From NCBI GenBank assembly GCA_041674385.1, contig JBAYVU010000001.1, positions 142,791 to 206,790 on the forward strand: a DNA stretch of 64,000 nt, written 5' to 3'. Shown in pieces: positions 8,910 to 20,860 of the stretch; within the stretch, counting starts at the first letter, position 1, and every line of letters begins with the position of its first letter. Under the pieces are notes generated by a model, which was not told the origin of the DNA, searched no databases, and saw nothing but the letters and a program-made list of their open reading frames with translations. The DNA comes from JACRAR01 sp041674385 (GTDB lineage: Bacteria > Pseudomonadota > Gammaproteobacteria > Burkholderiales > Rhodocyclaceae). A program made the position numbers and the translations under genes.

Positions 8910-9242
8910 ATGATTGTCATATTCCAGTCGCAAGCCGCCGGCGACGTCATCATGTTCGGTGACGTGGCGTACAAGCTGATGGAGATCATCGGCAAGGAAC
9001 CGGGCCCGAAAGGCATCGTCACGGCCGAGCAGCTGCCCGAGGCGATCGCCCAGCTCAGGGCCGCCATCGCCCGCGACAAGGCGGCATACGCCGGACTCAG
9101 CGAGGACGATCGGCCGCAGACCGAGGAGGTTCCCGACGGCGGCAAGCGCGCCTTCGTCAGCCTGACTCAGCGCGCCGTACCGCTGATCGAGTTGATGGAA
9201 TGGTCGTTGAAGAAGAAACTGCCGGTGGTCTGGGGGGTGTAG
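8910..9242 (+). CDS. DUF1840 family protein
   Basis: This small (110-residue) soluble protein begins MIVIFQSQAAGDVIMFGD and ends KKKLPVVWGV, the conserved ends of the DUF1840 family found mainly in betaproteobacteria. It has no signal peptide or transmembrane helix. The function is unknown; no catalytic motif is visible. The ATG at 8910 follows the preceding stop directly, with an AAGGAG sequence 7-8 bases upstream, so translation should be strong and coupled. Confidence 0.85.
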   Translation: MIVIFQSQAAGDVIMFGDVAYKLMEIIGKEPGPKGIVTAEQLPEAIAQLRAAIARDKAAYAGLSEDDRPQTEEVPDGGKRAFVSLTQRAVPLIELMEWSLKKKLPVVWGV

Positions 9243-9257
9243 CGGTTCAGGGCCAAG

Positions 9258-9677
9258 CTACCAGCCGGGCAGATCGAACTCGTCCTTGAGCAATTTCAGT
9301 TCGGACTGATGCAGAAGGGCAATTTTTTCGAGCAACTTTTCCCCCTTCGGCAACAAGTGAATTTCCACCTTGCGGCGGTCTTCACTGCCCGGGCGGCGTT
9401 CGACCAGTCCCATCTTTTCACACCGATCGACCAGAGCGACAACCCCGTGATGCTTGGATTGCAGTTGCTCGGCAAGTTCGCCGATGGTGGCCCATTCGTT
9501 CCCCGAGGCGCCCTTGACCTGGAGCAGCAACTGGTATTGCAGGGGGGTTGCCCCAAGCTCCTGGCACAAGGACTCGCTGATCCGAAGAAAACGGCGTAGC
9601 CGATATCGAAAATGGGCCAGGCGTTGGTAGTCGCTCTTATCGAGCGACCGCTGAGGTTTCGATTGGTTTCTTGACAT
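9258..9677 (-). CDS. MarR-family transcriptional regulator
   Basis: The product is 139 residues with the winged-helix core of MarR proteins: TPLQYQLLLQV, IGELAEQL, then a recognition region HHGVVALVDR, and the beta-wing with RRPGSEDRRKVEI. Such regulators dimerise and usually repress themselves and a divergent gene in response to small ligands. I chose the ATG at 9677 over a TTG at 9689. A 21-bp near-perfect palindrome at 9699-9719, between this gene and the divergent membrane-protein gene, is the obvious operator. The ligand is not predictable. The C-terminal stop is 15 bp from the convergent DUF1840 gene. Confidence 0.9.
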   Translation of the reverse strand: MSRNQSKPQRSLDKSDYQRLAHFRYRLRRFLRISESLCQELGATPLQYQLLLQVKGASGNEWATIGELAEQLQSKHHGVVALVDRCEKMGLVERRPGSEDRRKVEIHLLPKGEKLLEKIALLHQSELKLLKDEFDLPGW

Positions 9678-9700
9678 GACGGCGTTCAAGCGTCTATATT
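9671..9700 (+). promoter_or_regulatory. Sigma-70 promoter of the Yip1-like membrane-protein gene
   Basis: A consensus -35 box TTGACA (9671-9676) and a -10 box TATATT (9695-9700) are separated by 18 bp. Transcription would start near 9707, giving a leader of about 75 nt before the ATG at 9783. The -35 box abuts the marR start codon, and the -10 box overlaps the MarR palindrome, so repressor binding would block this promoter. Confidence 0.6.
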
Positions 9701-9719
9701 ATATCATGGCATGATATAA
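9699..9719. promoter_or_regulatory. Palindromic operator for the adjacent MarR regulator
   Basis: This is an inverted repeat of two perfect 10-bp arms, TTATATCATG and CATGATATAA, around one central base. Length and symmetry are typical of MarR-dimer sites. It lies between the divergent marR and membrane-protein genes and covers the plus-strand -10 box; TATAAT also reads on the minus strand at 9703-9698. Autoregulation plus control of the divergent gene is the simplest reading. Confidence 0.7.
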
Positions 9720-9782
9720 ATAGTCGCGACCATGTCATGGCTTAATCCGAGGCGATGCCTCTTTTCATAAAGGAACATTATC

Positions 9783-10346
9783 ATGACCTTCTCTTCGATC
9801 TCCCGAATGGCTTTCTCTCCGGAAGCTGCCTGGCCCGATCTGGAACGAGTCGATTCGACGGCCGTCAAAACTTTCTCCTTTCTTGTCGTTCCGCTCTCGC
9901 TGCTGCCTCCAGCCATGATCTTTTGGGCTGGCAGCCATCATGGCGATGCCTTTGTCGAGGGCCTGAGCAGCAAACCCTGGGCATTGATCGCCGCGATTTT
10001 CTTTCTCTGCGAAATAGTTTCGGTATCTTCGATGGGCTGGCTCATCAAGCAGGTGGCTCACGTCTGGAAAGTGCAGGTCAGTTATCGCAACGCTTATATC
10101 CTGGCGGCGATTGCAGCCATCCCGCTGTGGGTTTCATCGCTGGGGTTGTTCGTGGCGAGCATGGCATTCAATATTGCCTTATCGATAGTGGCACTGATCT
10201 TTTCCTTCGCCCTTCTCTTGCAAGGCGTACGATCCTTCTGCAAGATCAACGAGTACAACATAGACGTCGCCTTGGCCATTACCCGGCTGGTGTTTGGTGC
10301 AGGTCTTGGGGCTTGGGGGTTCATGCTGTTGCTGCTCATCATTTAA
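9783..10346 (+). CDS. Yip1-like integral membrane protein
   Basis: The product is 187 residues with about five hydrophobic segments (roughly 31-50, 66-85, 103-125, 128-147, 165-187). It has a soluble N-terminus that looks like Yip1/DUF1282-type bacterial proteins (F-SPEAAW near the start). No enzymatic motif is visible. A good ribosome site (AAAGGA) precedes the ATG. The shared operator with the divergent MarR gene suggests ligand-induced expression, possibly in stress or envelope homeostasis. The family assignment is tentative. The following 65 bp up to the metH stop hold nothing I can identify. Confidence 0.6.
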   Translation: MTFSSISRMAFSPEAAWPDLERVDSTAVKTFSFLVVPLSLLPPAMIFWAGSHHGDAFVEGLSSKPWALIAAIFFLCEIVSVSSMGWLIKQVAHVWKVQVSYRNAYILAAIAAIPLWVSSLGLFVASMAFNIALSIVALIFSFALLLQGVRSFCKINEYNIDVALAITRLVFGAGLGAWGFMLLLLII

Positions 10347-10411
10347 AGTTTCAAGGCAAGAGGCAAAACCTAGGTCTCGACAAGGCCGATAGCTTGAGGG
10401 CCGAATACTGA

Positions 10412-14077
<3,666 letters not shown>

Positions 14078-14129
14078 GGGTAGGGCAGGATGACGTGGGC
14101 GTCGATTTTATCATGCGCCATCAGGCAAC

Positions 14130-14155
14130 TTGGCACATCCGGCTTGGCATATAAT
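14130..14155 (+). promoter_or_regulatory. Candidate promoter for the rhodanese gene
   Basis: A perfect TATAAT lies at 14150-14155, about 31 bp before the rhodanese start codon, with TTGGCA at 14130-14135 as the best -35 match. The spacing is only 14 bp, below the optimum, so the -35 assignment is weak. The sequence lies in the 109-bp divergent gap between metH and the rhodanese gene. Confidence 0.4.
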
Positions 14156-14186
14156 CGTTTCCCCGACCGCCCGGTAGGACAATATC

Positions 14187-14573
14187 ATGAGACATCTGAC
14201 GCCCAAGGAAGCCCATCAATTGCTCCATGACGATCCGCTGGCGCTGCTCATCGACGTGCGCAGCGAAATGGAATTCCTGTTCGTCGGCCATCCGGTCGGC
14301 GCCATCATGATTCCCTGGAACGACGGACCGGACTGGGAAATCAATCCGCACTTCGTGGCGCACGTCAAAAAGGCCGCCAGCGTCGATCGTCCCATCGTCC
14401 TGATCTGCCGCAGCGGCAACCGTTCCAAAGACGCCGGGGCGGCGTTGGAACAGGCCGGTTTCACCGCGGTCTGCAATGTGCTGCACGGTTTCGAAGGCGA
14501 ACTCGACGATCACCATATGCGCGGCAGACTGGCGGGTTGGCGTTTCGACGGTCTGCCTTGGGAGCAGTGCTAG
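14187..14573 (+). CDS. Rhodanese-like domain protein
   Basis: This 128-residue, single-domain cytoplasmic protein has no signal peptide. The rhodanese fold is shown by LLIDVRSEMEF near residue 21 and the active-site loop CRSGNRS, where the cysteine would carry a persulfide. Stand-alone rhodaneses move sulfane sulfur in thiamine, molybdopterin, tRNA thiolation or sulfide metabolism. The partner here is unknown. A TAGGAC ribosome site precedes the ATG. It is divergent from metH and convergent with the HDOD gene. The long insert between strand and loop (PWNDGPDWEINPHF) is seen in other proteobacterial homologs. Confidence 0.9.
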   Translation: MRHLTPKEAHQLLHDDPLALLIDVRSEMEFLFVGHPVGAIMIPWNDGPDWEINPHFVAHVKKAASVDRPIVLICRSGNRSKDAGAALEQAGFTAVCNVLHGFEGELDDHHMRGRLAGWRFDGLPWEQC

Positions 14574-14600
14574 GAGCAACGTAGGGTTTACCCGGCGGGG

Positions 14601-15479
14601 CTATGCATCGCTGGCGATGATAGGGGCGCTTTCTTCGTAGAGACGATCCAGCCTCTCGGCGGAGATGTCGAGCAGTTGCAGGCAGACGTCGCCAGCCTTT
14701 ATCCACTCCTGGGTTTGGCTTAAGCCGGTATGGTGCTGGAACAGATGCTCGGCCAGTTGGACGGTTGCGATCAGTCCCAGCGTTGCGACCGGCAGCTGGG
14801 CGGAACAAGCCTGTTCCTGCAAAGCCCGGTAATCGTGATGATAGCGGATCGCCAGACAGGTTTCCTCGGGCAGCCGCCAACTCTGTGCCAGAAGATAGCC
14901 GATCACCACGTGGTTGGTCGGGCAGTGCCTATCCTCCACCAGGGTGAAATCGACTTCCTTCGATTCGTTGGCGGTCTTCAGGACTTCATGGTAACGGGGG
15001 AAGCGGTTCATCATCACGGGGATTCCGCAGTCGCGGAACAAGCCGAAGGTATAAGCTTCGTCGGCGCGTATGCGGATGCCGTGCTCGGGATGCTGCGCCA
15101 GCCAACCCGACAGCCGCGAAATGCAGGCCGATGCATCCCAGAAGCGTTCAAGTATGAGGGAAGAAGGAAATAGTTTTCGCAACACCAGTCCGGCGACGGC
15201 CCGGCTGGCAACGTCCAGGCCGAGCATCAGCAGCGTCTCGCGCACCGAACGGACGCGGCGACGGAATCCGAAGTAGGGGGAATTTGCCGTCGAGATCAAG
15301 CCGGCTGCGAGCGCCACATCGGAGCCAATGAGATTGGAGAGGTGCATCAGGTCTGGTTCATCCCTGTGCATCTCGGTATTGATGCGGTCGAGGATCGCCG
15401 GACAGGGCGGGATGCCGATATCGCGCACGGCGTTTTCGAGCATCGCATCGACGGCCGAGAGTTTCGTCACGGCGGTCAT
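14601..15479 (-). CDS. HDOD-domain protein
   Basis: The product is 292 residues and cytoplasmic. The HDOD domain spans about residues 15-210, with IPPCPAILDRI, the helix SDVALAAGLISTANS, and SVRETLLMLGLD as landmarks. HDOD is an HD-related fold that has usually lost the metal-binding histidines. HDOD proteins act as scaffolds in signalling, motility and surface behaviour. No GGDEF, EAL or receiver domain is attached. The gene follows the response regulator on the same strand with a 45-bp gap, so it may belong to that signalling unit. Confidence 0.85.
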   Translation of the reverse strand: MTAVTKLSAVDAMLENAVRDIGIPPCPAILDRINTEMHRDEPDLMHLSNLIGSDVALAAGLISTANSPYFGFRRRVRSVRETLLMLGLDVASRAVAGLVLRKLFPSSLILERFWDASACISRLSGWLAQHPEHGIRIRADEAYTFGLFRDCGIPVMMNRFPRYHEVLKTANESKEVDFTLVEDRHCPTNHVVIGYLLAQSWRLPEETCLAIRYHHDYRALQEQACSAQLPVATLGLIATVQLAEHLFQHHTGLSQTQEWIKAGDVCLQLLDISAERLDRLYEESAPIIASDA

Positions 15480-15524
15480 GCGAGACTCGTCTCGTCGATC
15501 GGGAAATGCGGACCAATGGCCATG

Positions 15525-16154
15525 TTACTGTTCGAACAGTTTGTGCTGGGTTGCATAGCGTATCAGGTCGGCATTGTTGTCGATATTCAACTTCTGCATC
15601 AGACGTACCTTATGGGAACTGATGGTCTTCGGACTCAAGTGCAGCCGATCGGCAATGTCGCCGAGCGGCCGGCCGGCGGCGATCATGCCCAGCACCTGAA
15701 GCTCTCTGGCGGTCAATAGATCGCCCGGTTCGTCGCTGCTCCGGTCATCGAACACCAGGTTGTTGACCAGTGAAGGATCGATGTACTTTTCTCCTTCGGC
15801 AAGCTTGTGGATCGCCACGAACAGCACTTCGGGAAGACTCCCCTTGGCCACATAGCCGGAGGCGCCGGCTTTCAGCGCCTGGGTGACAACCTGTTTCTCG
15901 ATATGCATGGACAGTACCAGCACGGGCAATGAGGGTCTTTCCCTGGAGAGACGCTCGATCAGTTCGATGCCGCTCAAGCCGGGCATGGTCATGTCCAGCA
16001 GCAGCACATCGAACGCGGTGCCTTGGCACAGGGCCTGAAGTTCGGAGAAATTCCCCGCTTCACCCACGACCTTGATATCCGCGGTCGTCGCCATGATCTG
16101 TTTCAGACCTTCGCGAACGATGGCGTGGTCGTCGGCCAGGACTATCTTGATCAT
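15525..16154 (-). CDS. NarL/FixJ-family response regulator
   Basis: The product is 209 residues. The N-terminal receiver domain has the acidic pair in VLADDHAIVR and the phospho-acceptor aspartate in LLLDMTMPGLSG. The C-terminal LuxR-type helix-turn-helix begins LTARELQVLGMIA and carries the recognition helix SPKTISSHKVRLM. Phosphorylation by the overlapping histidine kinase gene is expected to switch on DNA binding. The start ATG overlaps the kinase stop by four bases (ATGA), a strong sign of coupled translation. Target genes are not evident. Confidence 0.93.
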   Translation of the reverse strand: MIKIVLADDHAIVREGLKQIMATTADIKVVGEAGNFSELQALCQGTAFDVLLLDMTMPGLSGIELIERLSRERPSLPVLVLSMHIEKQVVTQALKAGASGYVAKGSLPEVLFVAIHKLAEGEKYIDPSLVNNLVFDDRSSDEPGDLLTARELQVLGMIAAGRPLGDIADRLHLSPKTISSHKVRLMQKLNIDNNADLIRYATQHKLFEQ

Positions 16155-17281
16155 GACTTCGCCTGAATCGGGAAAGGCAGATTGATCGTCACGGTCGTGC
16201 CTTTTCCGGGCATGCTGTCGATGTGGAGCCGGCCGCCCAAGGCCAGCACTCGCTCGCGCATGCCGAGAAGACCAAAGCCGTGCTCTTCGCGCACTCTCGC
16301 CGGGTCAAAGCCCCTGCCGTTGTCGCGCACCAGAAGCTGGAGATGCCGTTTGTCGCATTGCAGCGAGATATCGACTTCGGTGGCCTGGGCGTGGCGGGAC
16401 ACATTGGTCAGCGATTCCTGCACCACGCGGAAGACTGTGGTTGCCACGACGTCGTCAAGTTCGACCTCGGCACCGCTTGTCTCGACCCTGCAACGGGTAT
16501 CCCAGCGATGACTGAAGTCTTCAGCCAGCCAATCGATGGCATGGACCAGACCGAGATCGAGGGCGGCGGGACGAAGATTGCTTGCGACGTGGCGAACGAC
16601 GTCGATGGTGTCTTCCACCAGCGTATGCAGTTCCTCCATTTTCCCTTGCAAGGCCGGGTCGGCGCCATAGCGCAGGCGCAGATTGGATAGTCCCATCTGC
16701 ATCGCGATCAGTTTCTGGCCCAGTTCGTCATGCACCTCTCTGGCGATGCGTTTTCTCTCGTCCTCAAGCAGATGCTCCTGGTATGCCGATAGAGAACGCA
16801 GCTGCTCCCGGGTCTTTTCCAGGGCAACCTCGAATTCCTTGTGCTTGCTGATGTCGCGCAAGCCGAAGATGCGGCAGTGGAAGTTGTCGGCATCATCTTT
16901 GATGTTGGTGATATCGATCTGCACCGGAAATGTGTGGCCGTCCTTATGCACATGCAATGAGTCGAACTGGTAATTGTTGCGCACCTCGCCCAGCACCATA
17001 TGCCCCTGGGCTTCGGTCAGCGACTCGGGCGCTGTCAAATCGAGAATCGACTTCCCGGTGATTTCCTCCAGGGTGTAGCCATGCATGCGGGCGAAAGCGG
17101 GGTTGGCTTCCTTAATGCCTCCGCTTCCCGTGCCATCGACGAGAAGTCCCCAATTGACGCGCAGGAATATCTGTTGCCAATTTCGCAAGGCGTACCCTAT
17201 CTGTCTTCCATTCGTGATTGCGCCGATTATCCGCCCACTCGACGAGGGCGATTTCTCGGTTATTTCATCAAAGCAGCGCAT
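16151..17281 (-). CDS. PAS-domain sensor histidine kinase (HisKA_3/NarX type)
   Basis: The kinase is about 376 residues with no clear transmembrane helix, so it is probably cytoplasmic. A PAS domain (about residues 35-145, containing EANPAFARMHGYTLEEITG) is followed by the HisKA_3 dimerisation helix. The phospho-histidine lies in RIAREVHDELGQKL. An HATPase_c domain follows with the N-box VVQESLTNVSRHA, NGRGFD and GFGLLGMRERV. The signal sensed by the PAS domain is unknown. The frame stays open upstream to 17491, but that part is Arg-rich and atypical. I chose the ATG at 17281, which has a modest GGGA site; ATGs at 17317 and 17383 are alternatives. Confidence 0.85.
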   Translation of the reverse strand: MRCFDEITEKSPSSSGRIIGAITNGRQIGYALRNWQQIFLRVNWGLLVDGTGSGGIKEANPAFARMHGYTLEEITGKSILDLTAPESLTEAQGHMVLGEVRNNYQFDSLHVHKDGHTFPVQIDITNIKDDADNFHCRIFGLRDISKHKEFEVALEKTREQLRSLSAYQEHLLEDERKRIAREVHDELGQKLIAMQMGLSNLRLRYGADPALQGKMEELHTLVEDTIDVVRHVASNLRPAALDLGLVHAIDWLAEDFSHRWDTRCRVETSGAEVELDDVVATTVFRVVQESLTNVSRHAQATEVDISLQCDKRHLQLLVRDNGRGFDPARVREEHGFGLLGMRERVLALGGRLHIDSMPGKGTTVTINLPFPIQAKS

Positions 17282-17537
17282 CGTCCCACTCGAAAAACCA
17301 CTGCCTTTTACACGCATGAAGGGAGCGTGGGACAGCCGACTGCGAATACCCGCAATCTTAACGTAAGCATCAGCAATCCGCATGCTTTGAGTCTTTGCTC
17401 GACGCCGCCGATCATCCGGCGTTGTCGGCGTTAAGGTGATTTTGCGACGGCCGACGACTCTCCTCGCATTTCCGTAAACCTTTGGTAACAAGGCATTACG
17501 TTCAACGGCCAGGATTCTTCAATATCCCGCGTTAAGG

Positions 17538-17551
17538 ATATCCTGGGATAT
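17538..17551. promoter_or_regulatory. Inverted repeat in the kinase/PilZ divergent region
   Basis: ATATCC and GGATAT flank a two-base centre, overlapping the palindrome GGATATCC (17536-17543). A related ATATCCC occurs just upstream and GCGGG just downstream. The element lies in the divergent gap between the histidine kinase and the PilZ gene, so it may be an operator, possibly for the adjacent response regulator. That link is inference. The rest of the gap, about 17282-17655, shows no other identifiable gene or RNA. Confidence 0.35.
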
Positions 17552-17655
17552 GGCGGGACATCCTGAATTTAAAATCAGCAATCCCTCGCAGACAGATATT
17601 CTTCCGTTCACGATAATTCTCCACACGATTGATGAGACAGCACGGCTTAGCAGAC

Positions 17656-18048
17656 ATGACATCCATTAATTTTCGTGATGCCGAACGCCATCGGGTAGGC
17701 TGGGAAATAACGATGGTCTTTGGAGAGGAAGAGCAAATGCCTGCGTATCGCGGCAGGACGCACGACCTGTCGTTTGGCGGCACGGGTTTGCTGACTGACG
17801 CGAATCTGTTTACCTTGTCCCCGGTCGTCATCCTGCTGGCGCCTGCCCCCTCGGGTGAGAATTACCCGCAGCAAGCCATCGAAATCACGGCACGCCAGGT
17901 CTTTTGCGTGCATTCGGGAAAGCTGCCCCGTTTCCGCCTTGGCTTCCAGTTCACCCATTTCAAGGGCGATGGCCTGAAACTAATCAAGGAGAGTCTGGCG
18001 CATCACCAGGCCTCCCGGAGACGCATGCTCGGCAGCCACCTCTCCTGA
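17656..18048 (+). CDS. PilZ-domain protein (probable c-di-GMP receptor)
   Basis: This is a small single-domain protein (130 residues from the chosen start). The N-terminal arginine motif (AERHRVGWE) and the later DLSFGGTGL correspond to the RxxxR and D/NxSxxG elements that clamp cyclic di-GMP in PilZ domains. The first motif is slightly atypical (RHR spacing), so binding should be tested. The frame begins earlier, at an ATG at 17632; I prefer ATG 17656 because MTSINFRDAERHR places the motif at the usual distance from the N-terminus. It is convergent with the efflux gene, only 5 bp apart. Confidence 0.82.
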   Translation: MTSINFRDAERHRVGWEITMVFGEEEQMPAYRGRTHDLSFGGTGLLTDANLFTLSPVVILLAPAPSGENYPQQAIEITARQVFCVHSGKLPRFRLGFQFTHFKGDGLKLIKESLAHHQASRRRMLGSHLS

Positions 18049-18053
18049 AGTGA

Positions 18054-19319
18054 TTATTTCGACTGGATCGGGGCGTGATAGCGCCACAGCGCGACGGCGA
18101 ACACCGCCACTCCCATGAGTAGGAGACACGCCATCCCGCCGGCCAGGGTCAGCGGCGTGGCCCACAGCAAGGGCGCCAGCACCGCTGCGGTGAGCGTATT
18201 GGCGCCGGTTTGCACCACGCCCTGGCAGCTCGAAGCCAGGCCACGCTTCTCCGGAAACAAGTCGAGCGCCAGCAATTGCAGGCTGGGCACCGCCAGCGCC
18301 ATGCCCATGGTATATACGGGGAAAGGCAGGATGGCCCAGGGCAGCTTTGCGGCGTACGCCAGATTCATGACGAGGTTGGCGGCTGCGGCGAAGCTCATGA
18401 TCAGGTAACTGAGGGCGATGGTACGGAGCGGGCTGAGATGGCCAGCCAGCCTTCCCGAACAATATGCGCCGATCACCATGCCGCTCACGCACGGGACGAA
18501 CAGCCAGGCGAAACCCTGCGGCGAAACGCCGAGATGTTGTCCCAGGAAGACCGGCGAAGACATCACGTACACGAACATGCCGACGAAATTGAGCGACAGC
18601 GCGGCCGATAGCCGCATGAACTCGGCGTTGCCAAAAACGCTCTTGTAAGCGTGCCAGAGGTGCGCCGGATGCAGGCTCTGGCGTTTTTCCGGCGGCAGGG
18701 TTTCCGGCAGCCAGAGCAGCGTCGCCAACCACAGCACGGCGCCGAACAGCGCCATGAATACGAAAATAGCGTGCCAGTCGAAGAAGGCGTGAATCCAGCC
18801 GCCGATGATCGGCGCCAGTGCCGGCCCGAGCGCGAATATGATACTGATGCGCGCCATCAGCCGTTGCGCGGCGGCGCCGTCGAGCAAGTCGCGCACGATC
18901 GCCCTGGCGACCACGAAACCGACGCCGGAGGACAAGCCCTGCATCGCCCGGCCGAGCCAGAGATACTCGATGCGCGTGGCGAACACGCAGAACAACGATG
19001 CCAGCACATACACCGCCAGCCCGACGAGAATCACGCGGCGCCGACCGAGCGCATCCGCCAGCGCACCATGCCACATGATCATCAGCGAAAACGTCAACAA
19101 GTAAGCGGTCAGGGTCTGCTGCACTTCCACAACGGTCGCGCCGAGCGAGGCGCTCATGGCCTGGAAGGCCGGCAGATAGGTGTCGATCGAAAACGGCCCG
19201 ATCATCGTCAGCGCCGCCAATAGCGCTGCGATGCCGCCCGAAACGGCGGCCGGGGGCGTGGCGGGCGCGTTCACGTCAAGCTTGGCCAAGGCCGCGGCGG
19301 TAATGGACGGCTTCGGCAA
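18054..19319 (-). CDS. Bcr/CflA-family multidrug efflux MFS transporter
   Basis: The transporter is 421 residues with 12 predicted transmembrane helices. The first contains IGPFSIDTYLPAF, the signature of the Bcr/CflA (drug:H+ antiporter 1) group. The conserved loop 2-3 motif appears as GALADALGRRRV. Helix 5 carries the antiporter motif ALGPALAPIIGG. It would export drugs or metabolites across the inner membrane using the proton gradient; the substrate cannot be inferred. Its start overlaps the end of yifB by 44 bases on the same strand. I kept the ATG at 19319 because later starts would cut into helix 1. Confidence 0.9.
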   Translation of the reverse strand: MPKPSITAAALAKLDVNAPATPPAAVSGGIAALLAALTMIGPFSIDTYLPAFQAMSASLGATVVEVQQTLTAYLLTFSLMIMWHGALADALGRRRVILVGLAVYVLASLFCVFATRIEYLWLGRAMQGLSSGVGFVVARAIVRDLLDGAAAQRLMARISIIFALGPALAPIIGGWIHAFFDWHAIFVFMALFGAVLWLATLLWLPETLPPEKRQSLHPAHLWHAYKSVFGNAEFMRLSAALSLNFVGMFVYVMSSPVFLGQHLGVSPQGFAWLFVPCVSGMVIGAYCSGRLAGHLSPLRTIALSYLIMSFAAAANLVMNLAYAAKLPWAILPFPVYTMGMALAVPSLQLLALDLFPEKRGLASSCQGVVQTGANTLTAAVLAPLLWATPLTLAGGMACLLLMGVAVFAVALWRYHAPIQSK

Positions 19320-20781
19320 TATGCGTACTGCCTACCTGCGCGGCATTGGCCAGATCGGCAATGGTGCGCGCCACCCTGAGGATGCGGTGGTAGGCGCGCG
19401 CCGACAGGAACAGCCGGGCAATCGCCTGCTTGAGCAATAACGCGCCGGCTGCGTCAGGCAGGCAGTGCCGGTCTACTTCGGCCGGTTCCAGCAATGCGTT
19501 GGACTTGCCCTGGCGCGCAATCTGAAGTTCGCGGGCACGGCACACCCGCTCGCGGACATCCGCGGATGGCTCGCCGTCGCCGTGCGATTGCATCTCATCA
19601 TCGGACAGCGAGGGCACTTCTATCATCAGGTCGATGCGATCGAGCAGCGGCCCGGAAAGTTTGCCGCGATATTTTGCGACTTGATCGGGCGAGCAGCGGC
19701 ACTTGCCGTTGGCATGTCCCAGCCAGCCGCAGGGGCAGGGATTCATGGCCGCCACGAGCTGGAACCGGGCGGGGAAATCGGTGCGCCGGGCAGCCCGGGA
19801 GACGCAGATATGGCCGCTTTCGAGCGGTTCGCGCAAGGACTCCAACACGCGTCTTTCGAATTCCACCAGCTCGTCGAGAAACAACACGCCTTGGTGAGCC
19901 AGGGAAATCTCGCCGGGTCGCGGCACGCTGCCGCCGCCCACCAGTGCCGCGCCTGAGGCCGAGTGATGCGGCGCGCGATAGGGGCGCTTGCCCCACGCCT
20001 CGACGCGAAACAGGCCCGCCAACGACTGCACGGCAGCGCTTTCGAGTGCTTCGGCCTCGGTCATGGCCGGCAGGATGCCGGGAAAGCGGCTCGCCAGCAT
20101 CGACTTGCCCGTGCCCGGCGGGCCAGAGAGCAGCAAGCTGTGGCTGCCGGCGGCCGCCACTTCCAGCGCACGCCTGGCCTGGCCCTGGCCCTTGATATCG
20201 CTCAGGTCGGGGTAATTCGGCGCGTCGTGGCGCGCCTCGCCGGCATAGGGCTGGAGCGCCTGCTGGCCGTTGAGATGGGCGCAGACTTCAAGCAGCGTAC
20301 GCGCCGGCAGGATCGTGGCGGATCGCACCAAGGCGGCTTCGGCAGCGCTTTCCAGCGGCAGCACGAAGCTGCGGCTGGCGGTGGCGCCGCGAGCCATCGC
20401 GGCACACATCGCCAACGCCCCGCGGATCGCGCGCAGTTCGCCGCCGAGCGCGAGTTCTCCGGCAAATTCGTAATTTTCCAGCCCGCCGCCTTTGACTTGC
20501 CCCGAAGCGATCAGGATGCCCAGCGCGATCGGCAGGTCGAAGCGGCCGGACTCCTTGGGCAGATCGGCCGGGGCCAGATTCACCGTGATGCGCCGCTGCG
20601 GGAAGTCGAAGCGGCAGTTCTGGATGGCTGCCCGCACCCGGTCGCGGGCTTCCTTGACCTCGGTGTCCGGCAGGCCGACCAGCGTGAAGCCCGGCAGGCC
20701 GGCTGCGAGATGCACCTCGACCGTGACTTCGGCTGCATCCATGCCGGCGAGGGCGCGAGACTTGAGAACGGCGAGTGACAT
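19276..20781 (-). CDS. YifB-family Mg-chelatase-like AAA+ ATPase
   Basis: This 501-residue protein of the ComM/YifB group begins MSLAVLKSRALAGMDA. It has an N-terminal Lon-S5-like ChlI domain (about 20-140), an AAA+ core with Walker A GPPGTGKS and Walker B GVLFLDELVEF, and a C-terminal Mg-chelatase helical domain. ComM is a hexameric helicase that promotes branch migration during natural transformation and is widespread in bacteria that are not obviously competent. The ATG at 20781 is preferred over an upstream one. The four-cysteine cluster (CPCGWLGHANGKCRCS) typical of the family is present. Confidence 0.93.
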   Translation of the reverse strand: MSLAVLKSRALAGMDAAEVTVEVHLAAGLPGFTLVGLPDTEVKEARDRVRAAIQNCRFDFPQRRITVNLAPADLPKESGRFDLPIALGILIASGQVKGGGLENYEFAGELALGGELRAIRGALAMCAAMARGATASRSFVLPLESAAEAALVRSATILPARTLLEVCAHLNGQQALQPYAGEARHDAPNYPDLSDIKGQGQARRALEVAAAGSHSLLLSGPPGTGKSMLASRFPGILPAMTEAEALESAAVQSLAGLFRVEAWGKRPYRAPHHSASGAALVGGGSVPRPGEISLAHQGVLFLDELVEFERRVLESLREPLESGHICVSRAARRTDFPARFQLVAAMNPCPCGWLGHANGKCRCSPDQVAKYRGKLSGPLLDRIDLMIEVPSLSDDEMQSHGDGEPSADVRERVCRARELQIARQGKSNALLEPAEVDRHCLPDAAGALLLKQAIARLFLSARAYHRILRVARTIADLANAAQVGSTHIAEAVHYRRGLGQA

Positions 20782-20860
20782 GACAGATGGCAACGGCGGC
20801 GGAAGTCTCGATTATAAGCCGGCGTTATGCGCGCCGCCGCTGTCTGTCAGCGCTGCACGC

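Noticed and set aside
14078..14186. A cobalamin or S-adenosylhomocysteine riboswitch upstream of metH
   Set aside because: The 109-bp gap is short and shared with a divergent gene; I found no conserved riboswitch core such as a B12 box.
17282..17491. N-terminal extension of the histidine kinase frame
   Set aside because: The segment is Arg-rich, lacks any domain and has no good ribosome site for the upstream start. The PAS domain begins after the chosen ATG.
19276..19319. The 44-base overlap of yifB and the efflux gene as a sign of frameshift
   Set aside because: Both proteins have complete family ends; a longer-than-usual same-strand overlap is enough to explain it.
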